IMG/VR virus record: IMGVR_UViG_3300042516_001671
Coordinates: 31,468-95,467 of that record
Length of the DNA: 64,000 nucleotides
Source of the DNA: a virus
Reading direction: 5' to 3' (one strand)
Shown here: positions 35,170 through 43,299 of the stretch, piece by piece
Numbering within the stretch: position 1 is the stretch's first letter
Layout of the letters: every line of letters starts with the position of its first letter
Made by a program: the position numbers and the translations under genes
The notes under the pieces: model-generated
What the model was told of the DNA's origin: nothing
What the model saw: only the letters and a program-made list of their open reading frames with translations
Databases searched by the model: none

Positions 35170-35532
35170 TTAAGCCAAAAACTTTAGCTTGTACAGGGTG
35201 CTGTAAAACAGCGCCAGTATCTCGTCGATGATGTTCTGCAGCGGCGTGCATTCCTTGTTCACCACTTTGAACCTGTCTTCCTCGATGGATTTCACCATGT
35301 CTTCGAGGAACTCGATGACGTTGTTCGTCTTGGTCGCGGACTGCAGCGCAATCGGGCCGATCAGGCCGTATTTGCCTTGGTACGCCTCGGCAAACGTGTC
35401 GGCCAGTTCGATTACCTCGGTGTAGAACTCGTTCAGCGCCTGATGCTTGGCGTACGAGCGGGTGTTCAGGTGCACCGAGTGCGCGACGTCGCGCGACAGG
35501 AACAGGCGGCCGATGAACACTTCGCACGTCAT
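35170..35532 (-). CDS. DUF5856-like helical protein
   Basis: 120 residues, all helical. FLSRDVAHSVHLNTRSYAKH and AEAYQGKYGLIGPI resemble the DUF5856 phage family; the ordered H, E and D residues recall ferritin-like four-helix proteins, but metal binding is not shown. It is coupled to the portal gene (ATGA). Base composition and motif use change just downstream of this gene. Confidence 0.6.
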   Translation of the reverse strand: MTCEVFIGRLFLSRDVAHSVHLNTRSYAKHQALNEFYTEVIELADTFAEAYQGKYGLIGPIALQSATKTNNVIEFLEDMVKSIEEDRFKVVNKECTPLQNIIDEILALFYSTLYKLKFLA

Positions 35533-37640
35533 ACGGGCACTCCCTCAATCGGCGCAGCGCCGCGCATCCCGCCACCCATGTCGCCGATGCCGGGCGTGGA
35601 CACATCCCGCAGGGTCTGCATGACCACCTCTTGCACCTGCTCTGGCGTCATGCCGGCCTGCAGCGCGGCGAGGCGGCGCGTCTCGGCCTCGTACGCCTTG
35701 ACCTCGGCGTCGGCCTCGGCCTTGAACGTGTCGATCTGCAGTTTCTGCGCTTCCATGGACTGGGTGACATTCTGCAGCATCTGCTGCATGGTCTGCATCT
35801 CTTGCATCATCACTTGGATCTGCTTGTTCGCAGCCTGCAGCGCCGGGTCGTCCTGGTCTTCCAGCAGCTTCGGGTCGATGGTCTTGCGCAGGCGGGCGGC
35901 AAGCTCCTCGGCGCCCGGCCAGTCCATGTTCTTCACGAACAGGTCGCCGGCCACGGCCCACAACTGCGGCGAGCCCTGCAGAATCTGCGACATGGCGTCC
36001 ATTGCCTCCTGCCGCTTGGTCAGGTACGACGGGCCGGTGGTCACCACGACGTCGTACTTGCCGACGCTTGGGTTGTAGATCTTCTCAATCACCACGCCGG
36101 CCTGATCCCGCACCTCGCGCACCGGCTCGGGCTGCATCGGGTCAATGCGGGCCATCTTGGTCTCGCCGTCGACGCCGATGATCCGGGCGATGCGCTGCGT
36201 GTCGTAGATCTTTGGGATCAGGTCCACGATCTGCCGCGTGCTGTACCGAATGGCCCGCGCCAGGTTGTCCACGAAGTGGTACGTGCCCGTGTCACCCTGC
36301 CGCTCACGGGCCAGGATGGCTCGGCCGCTGCGCTCGTTGCTGGTGGCGCCGATGCTGCTGTCGTACTGCCCGGTGGTGGCCTTGATGTCGTCCGCAGCGC
36401 CCATCTTGGCTGCAATCAGGCCCTGCTGGGCCATGGGCGGCTGCGCACGCTGCGGCAGCGGCAGGATGGAGCCGTTGCCGTCAGTGACGTCGGGGTTGAC
36501 CTCCAGGTAGGGCCAGTTCTGCGTGTTGGCGGTCTTCCACTGGGTTTCGTAGCCCTCGAACTGCCCGCCGTAGCCGATGAACGGGGCCTTGGGCGCCAGC
36601 GCAAGCATCTCGGCTTCCTGCGACACCCAGTAGTTGTACATGCGCTGCGCGTCCTTGGCGTTGCGCACCAGCCCGCTCACCAGAATCTGGCCATCGACCT
36701 CGAATTCGTTGCCGATCACCCGGATCACAGGAATCCACCGGCCCGCCCAGTCCTGCTCTTCGAGGATCTCGTAGCCGTTGGTCTTCATCCACTTGACCTG
36801 CGGCACCTGAGCCATGCGCGAGCGCACCGGCATCAGGCCCATGGCCTGCATCTGCCGGTCTTCGGGCTCACCTTCCTGCAGCGTGACGTTGCCCGGGTAC
36901 AGGTTGAGCTTGACGCGCTTGTACTCGACGCAGAAGTACTCCGCAATCCGCACCGTGTTCTGCGTCACCCACTGCGCGGTGGCCGAGTCGCCAGTGCCCT
37001 GATCCATCAGCGCGGTGATCGGCGTGGCGTCGGGGAACAGGCGCTCGTACTCGTCGCGCGTCATGTCCTGCGTGATGAAGCACCACTTGGCATCCGACCC
37101 GCAGGGGTCTTGGATGGTCGGGTCCATGTACACGCTGAACGAGTTGCGGATGCGCTCGATCTTGATGTCCTGATCAAACGTGTTCTCGTCGCAATACTCC
37201 GTCAGCAGGCGCCAGTAGCCCTCGCCAAACGTGACCTGGTTCTCGCAGGCGGTGTCGTAAGCGACGTCCGCGTCGGACATGTACTCAATGTGCCGCACCA
37301 CGCCGTCGTAGATCTCGGCAACCTGCGGGTCAGCGCGGTCGTCGGCAGGAATGACCTTGCCACTGGGCCGGTTCTGGCGCTGGTCGTTGGTAACCTGGCG
37401 CACGTGCTGCGGCAGTTTGTTGATCGTCAGGCAGGGCCTGGCGTTGATCGTCTGCCCCTGCACGTTGCCGCGGGTGGCCAGCACGTTGCTCGGCCACTGC
37501 CAGTTGTTGTCCGGGCTGCCGGCCATGAACCGCAGATCGTCAAGCTCGTCATTGCGCGACGAACTCAGTGCGCCGAGCGCCATCTGCAGGCGCTCCCGCA
37601 TGGTGGCTAAGGCGTCGTTTTTGGCTGATTTACGGGCCAT
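35529..37640 (-). CDS. portal protein, P22-like
   Basis: 703 residues, close to P22 portal length (725). The N-terminal part has RPCLTINKLPQHVRQVTNDQ, DADVAYDTACENQVTFGEGYW and a long alpha/beta core; KATTGQYDSSIGATSNERSG lies mid-protein. The C-terminal third is a long Gln/Met-rich coiled coil (about 580-680) matching the barrel region. It forms the dodecameric gate at the capsid vertex. No scaffold or capsid gene follows, which is unusual for this family. Confidence 0.88.
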   Translation of the reverse strand: MARKSAKNDALATMRERLQMALGALSSSRNDELDDLRFMAGSPDNNWQWPSNVLATRGNVQGQTINARPCLTINKLPQHVRQVTNDQRQNRPSGKVIPADDRADPQVAEIYDGVVRHIEYMSDADVAYDTACENQVTFGEGYWRLLTEYCDENTFDQDIKIERIRNSFSVYMDPTIQDPCGSDAKWCFITQDMTRDEYERLFPDATPITALMDQGTGDSATAQWVTQNTVRIAEYFCVEYKRVKLNLYPGNVTLQEGEPEDRQMQAMGLMPVRSRMAQVPQVKWMKTNGYEILEEQDWAGRWIPVIRVIGNEFEVDGQILVSGLVRNAKDAQRMYNYWVSQEAEMLALAPKAPFIGYGGQFEGYETQWKTANTQNWPYLEVNPDVTDGNGSILPLPQRAQPPMAQQGLIAAKMGAADDIKATTGQYDSSIGATSNERSGRAILARERQGDTGTYHFVDNLARAIRYSTRQIVDLIPKIYDTQRIARIIGVDGETKMARIDPMQPEPVREVRDQAGVVIEKIYNPSVGKYDVVVTTGPSYLTKRQEAMDAMSQILQGSPQLWAVAGDLFVKNMDWPGAEELAARLRKTIDPKLLEDQDDPALQAANKQIQVMMQEMQTMQQMLQNVTQSMEAQKLQIDTFKAEADAEVKAYEAETRRLAALQAGMTPEQVQEVVMQTLRDVSTPGIGDMGGGMRGAAPIEGVPV

Positions 37641-37663
37641 GGCGGGGTAGGGTCACCGATGCG

Positions 37664-37810
37664 TTATTTCTTGCCCTTGGCGGGCGCCTTGGCGGCTCGC
37701 TGCGTGCTGTACGCTACCGCGACCGCCTGCTTCTGCGGCTTGCCGTGGGCCATTTCGGTCTTGACGTTCTTGCGAAACGCCTCTTTGGACGCGGATTTCA
37801 CCAGAGGCAT
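37664..37810 (-). CDS. 48-residue basic phage protein
   Basis: 48 residues from an internal ATG that follows the upstream stop by one nt. MPLVKSASKEAFRKNVKTEM and GKPQKQAVAVAYSTQR match a small, lysine-rich family often seen near terminase or portal genes. Function unknown; possibly DNA binding. Confidence 0.65.
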   Translation of the reverse strand: MPLVKSASKEAFRKNVKTEMAHGKPQKQAVAVAYSTQRAAKAPAKGKK

Positions 37811-37811
37811 A

Positions 37812-37970
37812 TCATTTCCCCTTCGGTTTGGCCGTCTTGGCCGACTCGCGGAACGCCTTGGCGGTGGGCGCGCCCGCAGCGCCCGGTTTGCGCATTTTCT
37901 CACCGCTGCCGGCAGCAATTCGCTCGCGTTTGGCGTTGATGTTGGCGTAGAGGCCGGGTTTTTGCGGCAT
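37812..37970 (-). CDS. 52-residue basic phage protein
   Basis: 52 residues. MPQKPGLYANINAKRERIAA then SGEKMRKPGAAGAPTAKAF, a recurrent small family beside phage terminase and portal genes. It ends in TGATATG, one nt before the next gene. Highly basic, so probably nucleic-acid associated. Confidence 0.7.
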   Translation of the reverse strand: MPQKPGLYANINAKRERIAAGSGEKMRKPGAAGAPTAKAFRESAKTAKPKGK

Positions 37971-37972
37971 GA

Positions 37973-38227
37973 TCAGCACTTCCAGCGTTTAAGAGCAGCC
38001 TTGGCTCGCTCGCCGTTCTCGGCCTTTGCGGCGACGCCGCCCATGCGGGCGCAAAACGACTTTTTACGCGCGGCGTCCGCCTCAGTCTTCGGATTCGGCG
38101 CCGGCGCCTTCAGATTACTGCCGGTCTCGCGGTTATACCGCTCCCGGCCCTTGGCCGTCAGGCCAGCGCCCTGCTTCGTGGGCAGCTTTTCGCCCCGACC
38201 AACGCTCAGAGACACCGATTTCGCCAT
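37973..38227 (-). CDS. DUF6321-like basic protein
   Basis: 84 residues. LTAKGRERYNRETGSNLKAP and KKSFCARMGGV...AKAALKRWKC fit a small phage family (DUF6321-like, by recall) whose members carry the G-R-x-x-(Y/F)-N-R-x-T-G-x-N-L-K block. Positioned between large terminase and the small basic proteins. Function unknown. Confidence 0.7.
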   Translation of the reverse strand: MAKSVSLSVGRGEKLPTKQGAGLTAKGRERYNRETGSNLKAPAPNPKTEADAARKKSFCARMGGVAAKAENGERAKAALKRWKC

Positions 38228-38236
38228 GTTCAGCCC

Positions 38237-39766
38237 TCAGTGAGCCATCCAACCTGCCGTCTGCGAACCGGCGTGAGCCGTCACCACCCGGTGCTGGCTG
38301 CGGGGATTGTACTCCCTGTGAGCCACCGGGAACGCAAACGTCACCGCCAGTGCGTCGGCGGCGTCAGGCGAGGCCAAACCGCGGGCCTTCATCTGCTCCT
38401 TCGTCTCCAGCGCAATCGCGCCCGACGAGTTCGGCTTTGTGCGCGGGCCGCACAGGTCTTTCTTCAGGTTCCTGTCGTCCTTCAGAGACGCCGTGCGCAG
38501 CCACTGCTTCATCGCGCCCCATATCTCTGCCCGCTTGTTCTGGTACGCCTTCTGATCCTTGGCCTTCCAGCCGAAATTCACGCCGCGCACCTTATACCGC
38601 TGCTCCAGCAGTCTGTCCAGCACGCCCGCGCCCAGCCCGCCCTCGTCGATCACCGTCAGCGCCGGCTGAAAATCCTCCATGGCCTCGATCACGTGCCCGA
38701 CCACGGTCATCGTGTCGTCGCCACGGAACCGCCGCACTTCCAGCAGGTCACGGCCCTTCCTGATCACGATGATCGTCGCGTCCGCCCCAAACCGCGCCGG
38801 GTCCACGCCGATCACCACAGGCGCGTCCGGGTCGCGCATCGGGGGCCGCTTCGCGGCTTCTTCCACCAGCCCCAGCGGGATGAACTGATATTCGTCCGCG
38901 CCGGGGAACTCGCCGTACACCTCGACCATCGCCTGCGGCGAGTCCTCGCCGTATTCGTCGATGATCGTCTGGTACACGCCCTTGTCGGTGTCCTCCACCG
39001 TTCTGGCGTCAATGTTCTGCGTGTTCCAGAACGCCCGCTTGGCATTAAAACACTCGAAAAAATACCCCGAATTCCGGCGCGGGTTACTGAACGCACACCA
39101 GAATCGGTGTGGAGTGTTCTCGGTAAAAAATCCGGCTGCCACAGACCAAATCGAGTCCGGGATACCGCTGGCTTCGTCAAACACCACCATCATGCCGTCG
39201 TCGTTGTGCGCGCCAGCGTACGCATCGGGGTTTTCTTCGCTCCAGAGCTTCCCCTCCGCGCCCCAGTAACGCGTGCCCTTCTTCAGGTCGCGCTCCACCA
39301 GTTCGGTGAGCCACTTCGCCGGCACGATGCGCGTGGCGCTGATCTCGAACCAGTGCGAGTTCATCAGCATCGCCAGCCACTTCGTGATCTCGGCCCAAGT
39401 CACGCTTCTGAGCTGCGCCTCGGAGTTCGCTGACACGATCACGCTCGCCCCGATCCGCGTCGAGAGCATCCACAGCACCAGCCAACTGACCAGCGCCGAC
39501 TTCCCGATCCCGCGCCCCGAGGCCACCGCTAGGCGGAATACCTCGTACATATCCCGCGTGCCGTTCGCCTCGATGTGGGTTTTTATCTTCCGCAGAATAT
39601 CCCGCTGCCATTTACGCGGGCCAGTGCGCTTTTCCAGCGGCGTGCCTTTTTCCCCCCAGGGAAACACAAACATTACAAACGCCTCGGGGTCGTCGCGGAG
39701 CTTCGCGCTCCACAGGCGACTCATCAGGGCCTGTTCTTCCTGCGGGGTGTATTTCGTCGTTTGCAC
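38237..39766 (-). CDS. terminase large subunit
   Basis: 509 residues from a GTG. ATPase: Walker A ASGRGIGKS (82-90), Walker B MMVVFDEAS (192-200), and FSNPRR (226-231). RNase-H-like nuclease: VIGVDPARFGAD with Asp322, VIDEGGLG near 370 and SPDAADAL near 475. It drives DNA packaging into the prohead through the portal. Small terminase lies upstream and portal downstream, the usual order. Confidence 0.95.
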   Translation of the reverse strand: MQTTKYTPQEEQALMSRLWSAKLRDDPEAFVMFVFPWGEKGTPLEKRTGPRKWQRDILRKIKTHIEANGTRDMYEVFRLAVASGRGIGKSALVSWLVLWMLSTRIGASVIVSANSEAQLRSVTWAEITKWLAMLMNSHWFEISATRIVPAKWLTELVERDLKKGTRYWGAEGKLWSEENPDAYAGAHNDDGMMVVFDEASGIPDSIWSVAAGFFTENTPHRFWCAFSNPRRNSGYFFECFNAKRAFWNTQNIDARTVEDTDKGVYQTIIDEYGEDSPQAMVEVYGEFPGADEYQFIPLGLVEEAAKRPPMRDPDAPVVIGVDPARFGADATIIVIRKGRDLLEVRRFRGDDTMTVVGHVIEAMEDFQPALTVIDEGGLGAGVLDRLLEQRYKVRGVNFGWKAKDQKAYQNKRAEIWGAMKQWLRTASLKDDRNLKKDLCGPRTKPNSSGAIALETKEQMKARGLASPDAADALAVTFAFPVAHREYNPRSQHRVVTAHAGSQTAGWMAH

Positions 39767-39778
39767 GCAGTTCCTCGG

Positions 39779-40279
39779 TTATACCGGGCCGTCGACCATT
39801 TCCGGCAACGCCGTTACCGGCAGCGCCGTTACCGGCAAACCACGCGCCAGCGGCTTCACAATCTCTACCGCATCCTCAATCGCCTGCGCGGCCTTCACGC
39901 GCTTCTCGGCCATTTCCAGCGCCGCAGTAATCGAAATCGACTGCGTTACGTCTACCTGGACCTGCTGTTTCGCCACCCAATCGTGCCTGTGCCTCAGAAA
40001 CTCCAGCGCCGCCTTCGAATCCCCGTTCGCTGCCGCCTCGTACAGCGTGCGCGACATCGTCATCTCACTATCAGCACGGCCCTTCATCTCCGCCAATTCC
40101 GCAATCGGGTCCATCAGCTTCAGCCGAGCCAACTCCACCGGCAACATACCCGCAGCCAGCGCCAGCGCATCACCACGCAATCCCAGCTTCGCATTCTCGT
40201 AAATGCGCTCCAGGGCGTCAGGCGTGGCTTTCAGCTCTCTGGCAGTGACGGGTAGGTCGCGGAAGACGGAGAGGTGCAT
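39779..40279 (-). CDS. terminase small subunit-like protein
   Basis: 166 residues using the ATG next to the conserved leader element; a longer frame starts 52 codons upstream in low-quality sequence. An HTH-like segment (NAKLGLRGDALALAAGM to VELARL) precedes long helices with EAANGDSKAALEFLRHRHDW, a common small-terminase feature. The C-terminus repeats LPVTALPVTALP, encoded by a short tandem DNA repeat near 39806-39840. It should recognise the packaging site; the adjacent repeat-rich intergenic block is a candidate. Confidence 0.75.
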   Translation of the reverse strand: MHLSVFRDLPVTARELKATPDALERIYENAKLGLRGDALALAAGMLPVELARLKLMDPIAELAEMKGRADSEMTMSRTLYEAAANGDSKAALEFLRHRHDWVAKQQVQVDVTQSISITAALEMAEKRVKAAQAIEDAVEIVKPLARGLPVTALPVTALPEMVDGPV

Positions 40280-40296
40280 GGGGCGCGATGATAGCC
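40277..40296 (-). promoter_or_regulatory. leader element shared with 47703-47722
   Basis: On the minus strand TATCATcgcgccccATG. The same spacing (-10-like hexamer, 8 nt, ATG) occurs at the other leftward operon start, with TATGAT. 17 of 20 bases match. It may be a -10 element giving a nearly leaderless transcript; the -35 is weak. Confidence 0.45.
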
Positions 40297-40552
40297 GATT
40301 GCCAGCAGGAATGAAACCGAGCAACGCTCGCCTCTGCGATTGCCGGCAGCGTGAACAGCGCCAGCCGTCAGCGGCGGCGAACTTGGTGGCGTTTGGCGCC
40401 AAGGCCAAATTTGGGGCGTGGGAAAGTTTATGCAAAAAAAATTGGCTGTGGGGCAGGGGCTTAACGCTGCGAACAATAAAAATTTGGTCTGGGGGGTCCG
40501 TACCATTTCACTCCAAGCCAAGGCCCTACCCGGGGCCTCGATTCTCCGCACC

Positions 40553-40657
40553 CTCATCATCCACCCCCCAATGATCAGCACACTGACGATCCTTGAGCTG
40601 ATGATCAGCACGCACTTGGTCAGCACACTGACGATTAGCGCACTCACTGTCAGTACA
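40553..40657. repeat. seven degenerate 15-bp tandem repeats
   Basis: On the minus strand units read like tgtgctgatcatcag, cgtgctgatcatcag, tgcgctaatcgtcag. The phase is constant over 105 bp. tcagcacactgacgat occurs twice exactly, 45 bp apart. The 15-bp period would encode pentapeptides (CADxx-like) if translated, but no convincing gene contains it. Confidence 0.75.
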
Positions 40658-40817
40658 CGCACTATGCTGCAGCGCAACACCGAACCGGCAGGGCGTGCCG
40701 GGAGGCTGGACGCGGTCGCATGCAAGTCCTCGCCGACCTGCGATGCCCAAGGGTATTAGTGGCATGAGCATCCTTGCGCCGACTTGAGATGCCCATGGGT
40801 ATTGGGGGTATCGGGGC

Positions 40818-40940
40818 ATACCCCTCGGCCAATACCCCTCGATACCCCTCGATACCCCTCATACCCCTCCCCTTTTATTTAGCTCAACCCCCACGAACTT
40901 TGCTAACTTATCTTCTATTCTGAGGGGTATTAGGGGTATT
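40818..40940. repeat. iteron-like atacccctc array with inverted copies
   Basis: Five direct copies of atacccctc start at 40818, 40832, 40842, 40852 and 40861. An AT-rich stretch follows (40871-40920), then inverted copies gaggggtat (40922) and aggggtat (40932). Related gggtat/ggggta motifs lie at about 40749, 40797 and 40966. The layout resembles an iteron origin or an operator between divergent genes. Confidence 0.75.
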
Positions 40941-40951
40941 CAGAGGAGCGC

Positions 40952-41164
40952 ATGGGTCTGTCGCAGGGGTACAACCGGCACCACGCAGGGGTTTTCATAG
41001 GAGAGCCCCGAGGGGTACACGCTGACGGGCTCGGGTTAGGGAAAGCACCTACCGTTCCTGACTGTTGCTGTAAGTTTCGCGTCAGGAATGCCGCCGATGA
41101 TGCGTGTGTGGCGCCGATGGTCGGTGCTGCTGCTGCCGGCGGGTCCGGCAGATCCGAGGAGTAG
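40952..41164 (+). CDS. possible small protein after iteron block
   Basis: 70 residues, with GAGGAG six nt before the ATG. The composition (Gly/His/Cys, CCCKFRVR) is unusual and no family is recognised. It may instead be a leader region. Kept because of the ribosome site and its position directly before the next plus-strand gene. Confidence 0.3.
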   Translation: MGLSQGYNRHHAGVFIGEPRGVHADGLGLGKAPTVPDCCCKFRVRNAADDACVAPMVGAAAAGGSGRSEE

Positions 41165-41167
41165 ACG

Positions 41168-41440
41168 ATGCACCACCCAGCCTTCCCTGCTATCGACATC
41201 CCGCCGCACCTGTTCTCTTACGGGTTCACGACGCACGACGTCTATCACCACGATGCGTGTGTGCGCCTGACGCGTGGCCAGCTGTCCCTGTGGGTTGACC
41301 ACGAAGACCCCGAGAAGCGCGACGGTGAAGGCGCGCGATTCACGATTCACCCGCACGACGAAGATCTGCAGTGTGCTGGTGTCTGGTACGAATTCGACGA
41401 TTTGCCTGCGCTGTTGGCGTATTTGGATACGCTGGTCTGA
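41168..41440 (+). CDS. hypothetical phage protein
   Basis: 90 residues, with GAGGAG before the ATG. Acidic and aromatic (FTTHDVYHHDACVRLTRGQL, HPHDEDLQCAGVWYEFDDLP). His/Asp-rich, so metal binding is possible. First secure gene of the rightward 41-43 kb operon. Not recognised. Confidence 0.65.
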   Translation: MHHPAFPAIDIPPHLFSYGFTTHDVYHHDACVRLTRGQLSLWVDHEDPEKRDGEGARFTIHPHDEDLQCAGVWYEFDDLPALLAYLDTLV

Positions 41441-41484
41441 CGAATAACCCCGGGTTTACGGGCTCGATAAATAGGAGCGAGAAG

Positions 41485-42249
41485 ATGACGACGACGAAGA
41501 ACCCCTACCGCGCGCAGCTGCGCGCTGCCGGCTTGGTGTACAGGCCAATCCTCGGAGAGGCGAGTGCTAAGACAGTGAAGGGTCAGCGTATTGGCTATCT
41601 CACTGGCATATGCTACCTAGTGCCCGACGAAAAGCTCTGCCCGCTCGCGAAGCTTGCCGGTTGCATGGCTGGTTGCCTGCGCACTGCCGGCCGTGGTGCT
41701 TTCGATAGCGTGCAAGCTGCGCGCGCAGCGAAGACCGCGTTTTTCCGCGAGCATCGGCAGGCTTTCATGCTTTCGCTTGCTGCCGATGTTTGGTCGTTGG
41801 CTCGGCGCGCCGAGCGCATGGGGATGCTGCCGTTGGTGCGGCCGAACGGCACCAGCGATATCCCGTTCGAGAATATCCCGGTCGTTGACGGGAAAACGAT
41901 ATTTCAGTTGTTCCCTGATGTACAGTTTTACGATTACACGAAGCATCCTAGCCGGAATTTGTCCGGAAAGACTGCGGATAACTACGATCTGACATACTCG
42001 TTTTCTGCCGTGACGCCGAAGCCTATCAGCATTAAGGGCCTGCAGAATCCCGCGAATCGGCGCACGGCTGTCGTGTTCGATCGTCGCGAGAATATCCCCG
42101 AGTCATTCCGGGGCTGGCCTGTCGTTGACGGGGACGATACCGATGTTCGGCACATCGAACCCGCGCGTGTCGTTGTTGCGCTCTATGCGAAGGGTCGCGC
42201 GCGCTCCGATATGTCCGGGTTCGTTCAGCGTAAGGGACGGGACTATTAA
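41485..42249 (+). CDS. GP88-like Cys-cluster protein
   Basis: 254 residues; ATG chosen with AGGAG ten nt upstream. Cys52, Cys60 and Cys64 form a C-x7-C-x3-C cluster (CPLAKLAGCMAGC) that could hold an Fe-S cluster or zinc. VQFYDYTKHP (146-155) and NYDLTYSFS (166-174) follow. The same order, CPQSARCEGLC then VRFYDYTKLA then HHLTYSSD, occurs inside the polyvalent protein near residues 1300-1480. This resembles the 'gene product 88' phage family (named from memory). Biochemical function unknown. Confidence 0.7.
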   Translation: MTTTKNPYRAQLRAAGLVYRPILGEASAKTVKGQRIGYLTGICYLVPDEKLCPLAKLAGCMAGCLRTAGRGAFDSVQAARAAKTAFFREHRQAFMLSLAADVWSLARRAERMGMLPLVRPNGTSDIPFENIPVVDGKTIFQLFPDVQFYDYTKHPSRNLSGKTADNYDLTYSFSAVTPKPISIKGLQNPANRRTAVVFDRRENIPESFRGWPVVDGDDTDVRHIEPARVVVALYAKGRARSDMSGFVQRKGRDY

Positions 42250-42374
42250 TCGTAGGTTTACGGGTCGCGTGCCGGCCCGTATGCGTGCGATTCTCGCGCG
42301 ACGAAAGCCCTGCGTAAGCCAGCCCACCGACACTCAACACGCCCGGATTCCCTGGGCTCACTGGAGACCCTGCG

Positions 42375-42467
42375 ATGCACGACATCCCCCTCACCGTTGC
42401 CGACGTGTTCGGCGCCCTGGCCATCGGCGCCGCGTTCGGCGTGCTGCTCTGGGCTTTCCCGTGGTGA
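42375..42467 (+). CDS. 30-residue membrane micro-protein
   Basis: MHDIPLTVADVFGALAIGAA then FGVLLWAFPW. One hydrophobic helix fills most of it. GGAG lies upstream and the stop overlaps the next GTG start. About 120 nt before it carry no gene but share gtttacggg with the gap before the GP88-like gene. Confidence 0.5.
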   Translation: MHDIPLTVADVFGALAIGAAFGVLLWAFPW

Positions 42468-42640
42468 CGCTCCCCGGCCACGCGCCCGACGGCCAGCGGC
42501 GCGCCACAGCGCCCGCGTGCTGGCCTTTCGGCACCGTGACACCACCCGACCCCCGGTCGGCGCCTGTAGCGCCGATTGCGGGGCTTCCCGAGACCCTGAC
42601 GCCTGCCGAGCTGCGCGAGCTGCCGGCGGGGTTGTTCTGA
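42464..42640 (+). CDS. 58-residue Pro-rich protein
   Basis: 58 residues from a GTG overlapping the previous stop (GTGA). The Pro/Ala-rich body ends in LTPAELRELPAGLF. Coupling to the micro-protein upstream is the main support. No family recognised. Confidence 0.45.
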   Translation: MTLPGHAPDGQRRATAPACWPFGTVTPPDPRSAPVAPIAGLPETLTPAELRELPAGLF

Positions 42641-42656
42641 CGATGGAGAAACGACG

Positions 42657-42851
42657 ATGCGCCTGATCCTGACCCTGCCGGCCGATTGTGCCGGCGCCGA
42701 TGCCGCCGCGTTCTCGCAGGATGGCGAGTTGCTCGCCTGTGGCGCGCGCGAACACTGCGAGGACGTTGCGATGCAGGCCGCCGGCCTGTACTGCTGGATC
42801 GACCGCGGGCGCGCTGTCATTCGGCGCGATTTTGAAAACCGGGAGGCATGA
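42657..42851 (+). CDS. small hypothetical protein
   Basis: 64 residues. It starts MRLILTLPADCAGADAAAF and ends WIDRGRAVIRRDFENREA. GGAGAAACGACG precedes the ATG. ATGATG overlap with the next gene. Function unknown. Confidence 0.6.
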   Translation: MRLILTLPADCAGADAAAFSQDGELLACGAREHCEDVAMQAAGLYCWIDRGRAVIRRDFENREA

Positions 42852-43129
42852 TGCCCCTCGTGTTACGTAACTGTGATCCCGACCCCGAGCAGCTAGCCCG
42901 GGGCCTAGAAGCCGCTCACGCAGTCCTGTCGGCTGCCGGCATTACCGCGCACGCCGCCTGGCTGCAATCTGGCTATCACGTGGCCTGGACAGATGCCCTG
43001 GCTATGCAGGCCTGGTATCGGGCCGAGGATGCCTGCGTGCGGGCCGCGTTCGGCTCTTGGCGCGGCGCGCCGCTTGCGGTGGCGATGGAATGGGAGGCAG
43101 ACCCCCCGGGCGCGGAGGGCGAGCGATGA
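42848..43129 (+). CDS. small hypothetical protein
   Basis: 93 residues. A helical EQLARGLEAAHAVLSAAGI segment is followed by a Trp-rich part (AAWLQSGYHVAWTDALAMQAW). Not recognised. Coupled on both sides. Confidence 0.6.
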   Translation: MMPLVLRNCDPDPEQLARGLEAAHAVLSAAGITAHAAWLQSGYHVAWTDALAMQAWYRAEDACVRAAFGSWRGAPLAVAMEWEADPPGAEGER

Positions 43130-43188
43130 TCTGGGCCGCCATAGCCTTCCTGCTGGCGCTTGCGCTGGCCCTGCTGCTCGACCTATAA
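43126..43188 (+). CDS. 20-residue hydrophobic micro-protein
   Basis: MIWAAIAFLLALALALLLDL. ATG overlaps the upstream TGA. Almost pure membrane helix, last frame before the terminator. Could be a real micro-protein or chance; kept for the coupling. Confidence 0.4.
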   Translation: MIWAAIAFLLALALALLLDL

Positions 43189-43195
43189 TCGGCGC

Positions 43196-43291
43196 GCCCG
43201 CTGCGGCGGGCTTTCGCTGTTGTCTCCTCCTGCCGGGCACCCTGCCGGCTTGCTCCCCGGGTCGAGCGTCACGCTCCCCGGGGATTTTTTT
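43196..43291 (+). terminator. rho-independent terminator (two hairpins)
   Basis: A first weaker hairpin is gcccgc-tgcg-gcgggc with ttt (43196-43214). The main one is tccccggg (43254) pairing with cccgggga (ends 43284), with an inner gagcg-tca-cgctc stem, then seven T (43285-43291). It ends the rightward 41-43 kb operon just before the convergent primase gene. Confidence 0.85.
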
Positions 43292-43299
43292 AGTCCGGC

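Larger units (their letters stand above)
40297..40951. other. intergenic block, candidate origin/packaging/control region
   Basis: About 650 bases without a convincing gene; frames present lack ribosome sites or plausible composition. It holds AT-rich patches (around 40430-40485 and 40871-40920), seven 15-bp repeats, and an iteron-like array with copies in both orientations. It separates the leftward terminase operon from the rightward 41-43 kb operon. Such a position next to a small terminase suits a pac/cos or replication control function, which is inference. Confidence 0.5.

Noticed and set aside
35631-37610. 659-residue plus-strand frame opposite the portal gene
   Set aside because: Antisense shadow with His/Val/Arg/Leu bias; the portal on the minus strand is secure.
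38240-39433. 397-residue plus-strand frame opposite large terminase
   Set aside because: Composition (His, Arg, Val repeats) of an antisense frame; the terminase motifs are on the minus strand.
40526-40819. Pentapeptide-repeat protein from the 15-bp repeats
   Set aside because: The pentads lack the central Leu/Phe expected in that fold and the frame has poor flanking sequence and no ribosome site.
42125-42640. 171-residue frame starting inside the GP88-like gene
   Set aside because: Only its last 58 codons, from a coupled GTG, look like a gene; the earlier part overlaps the GP88-like gene out of frame.
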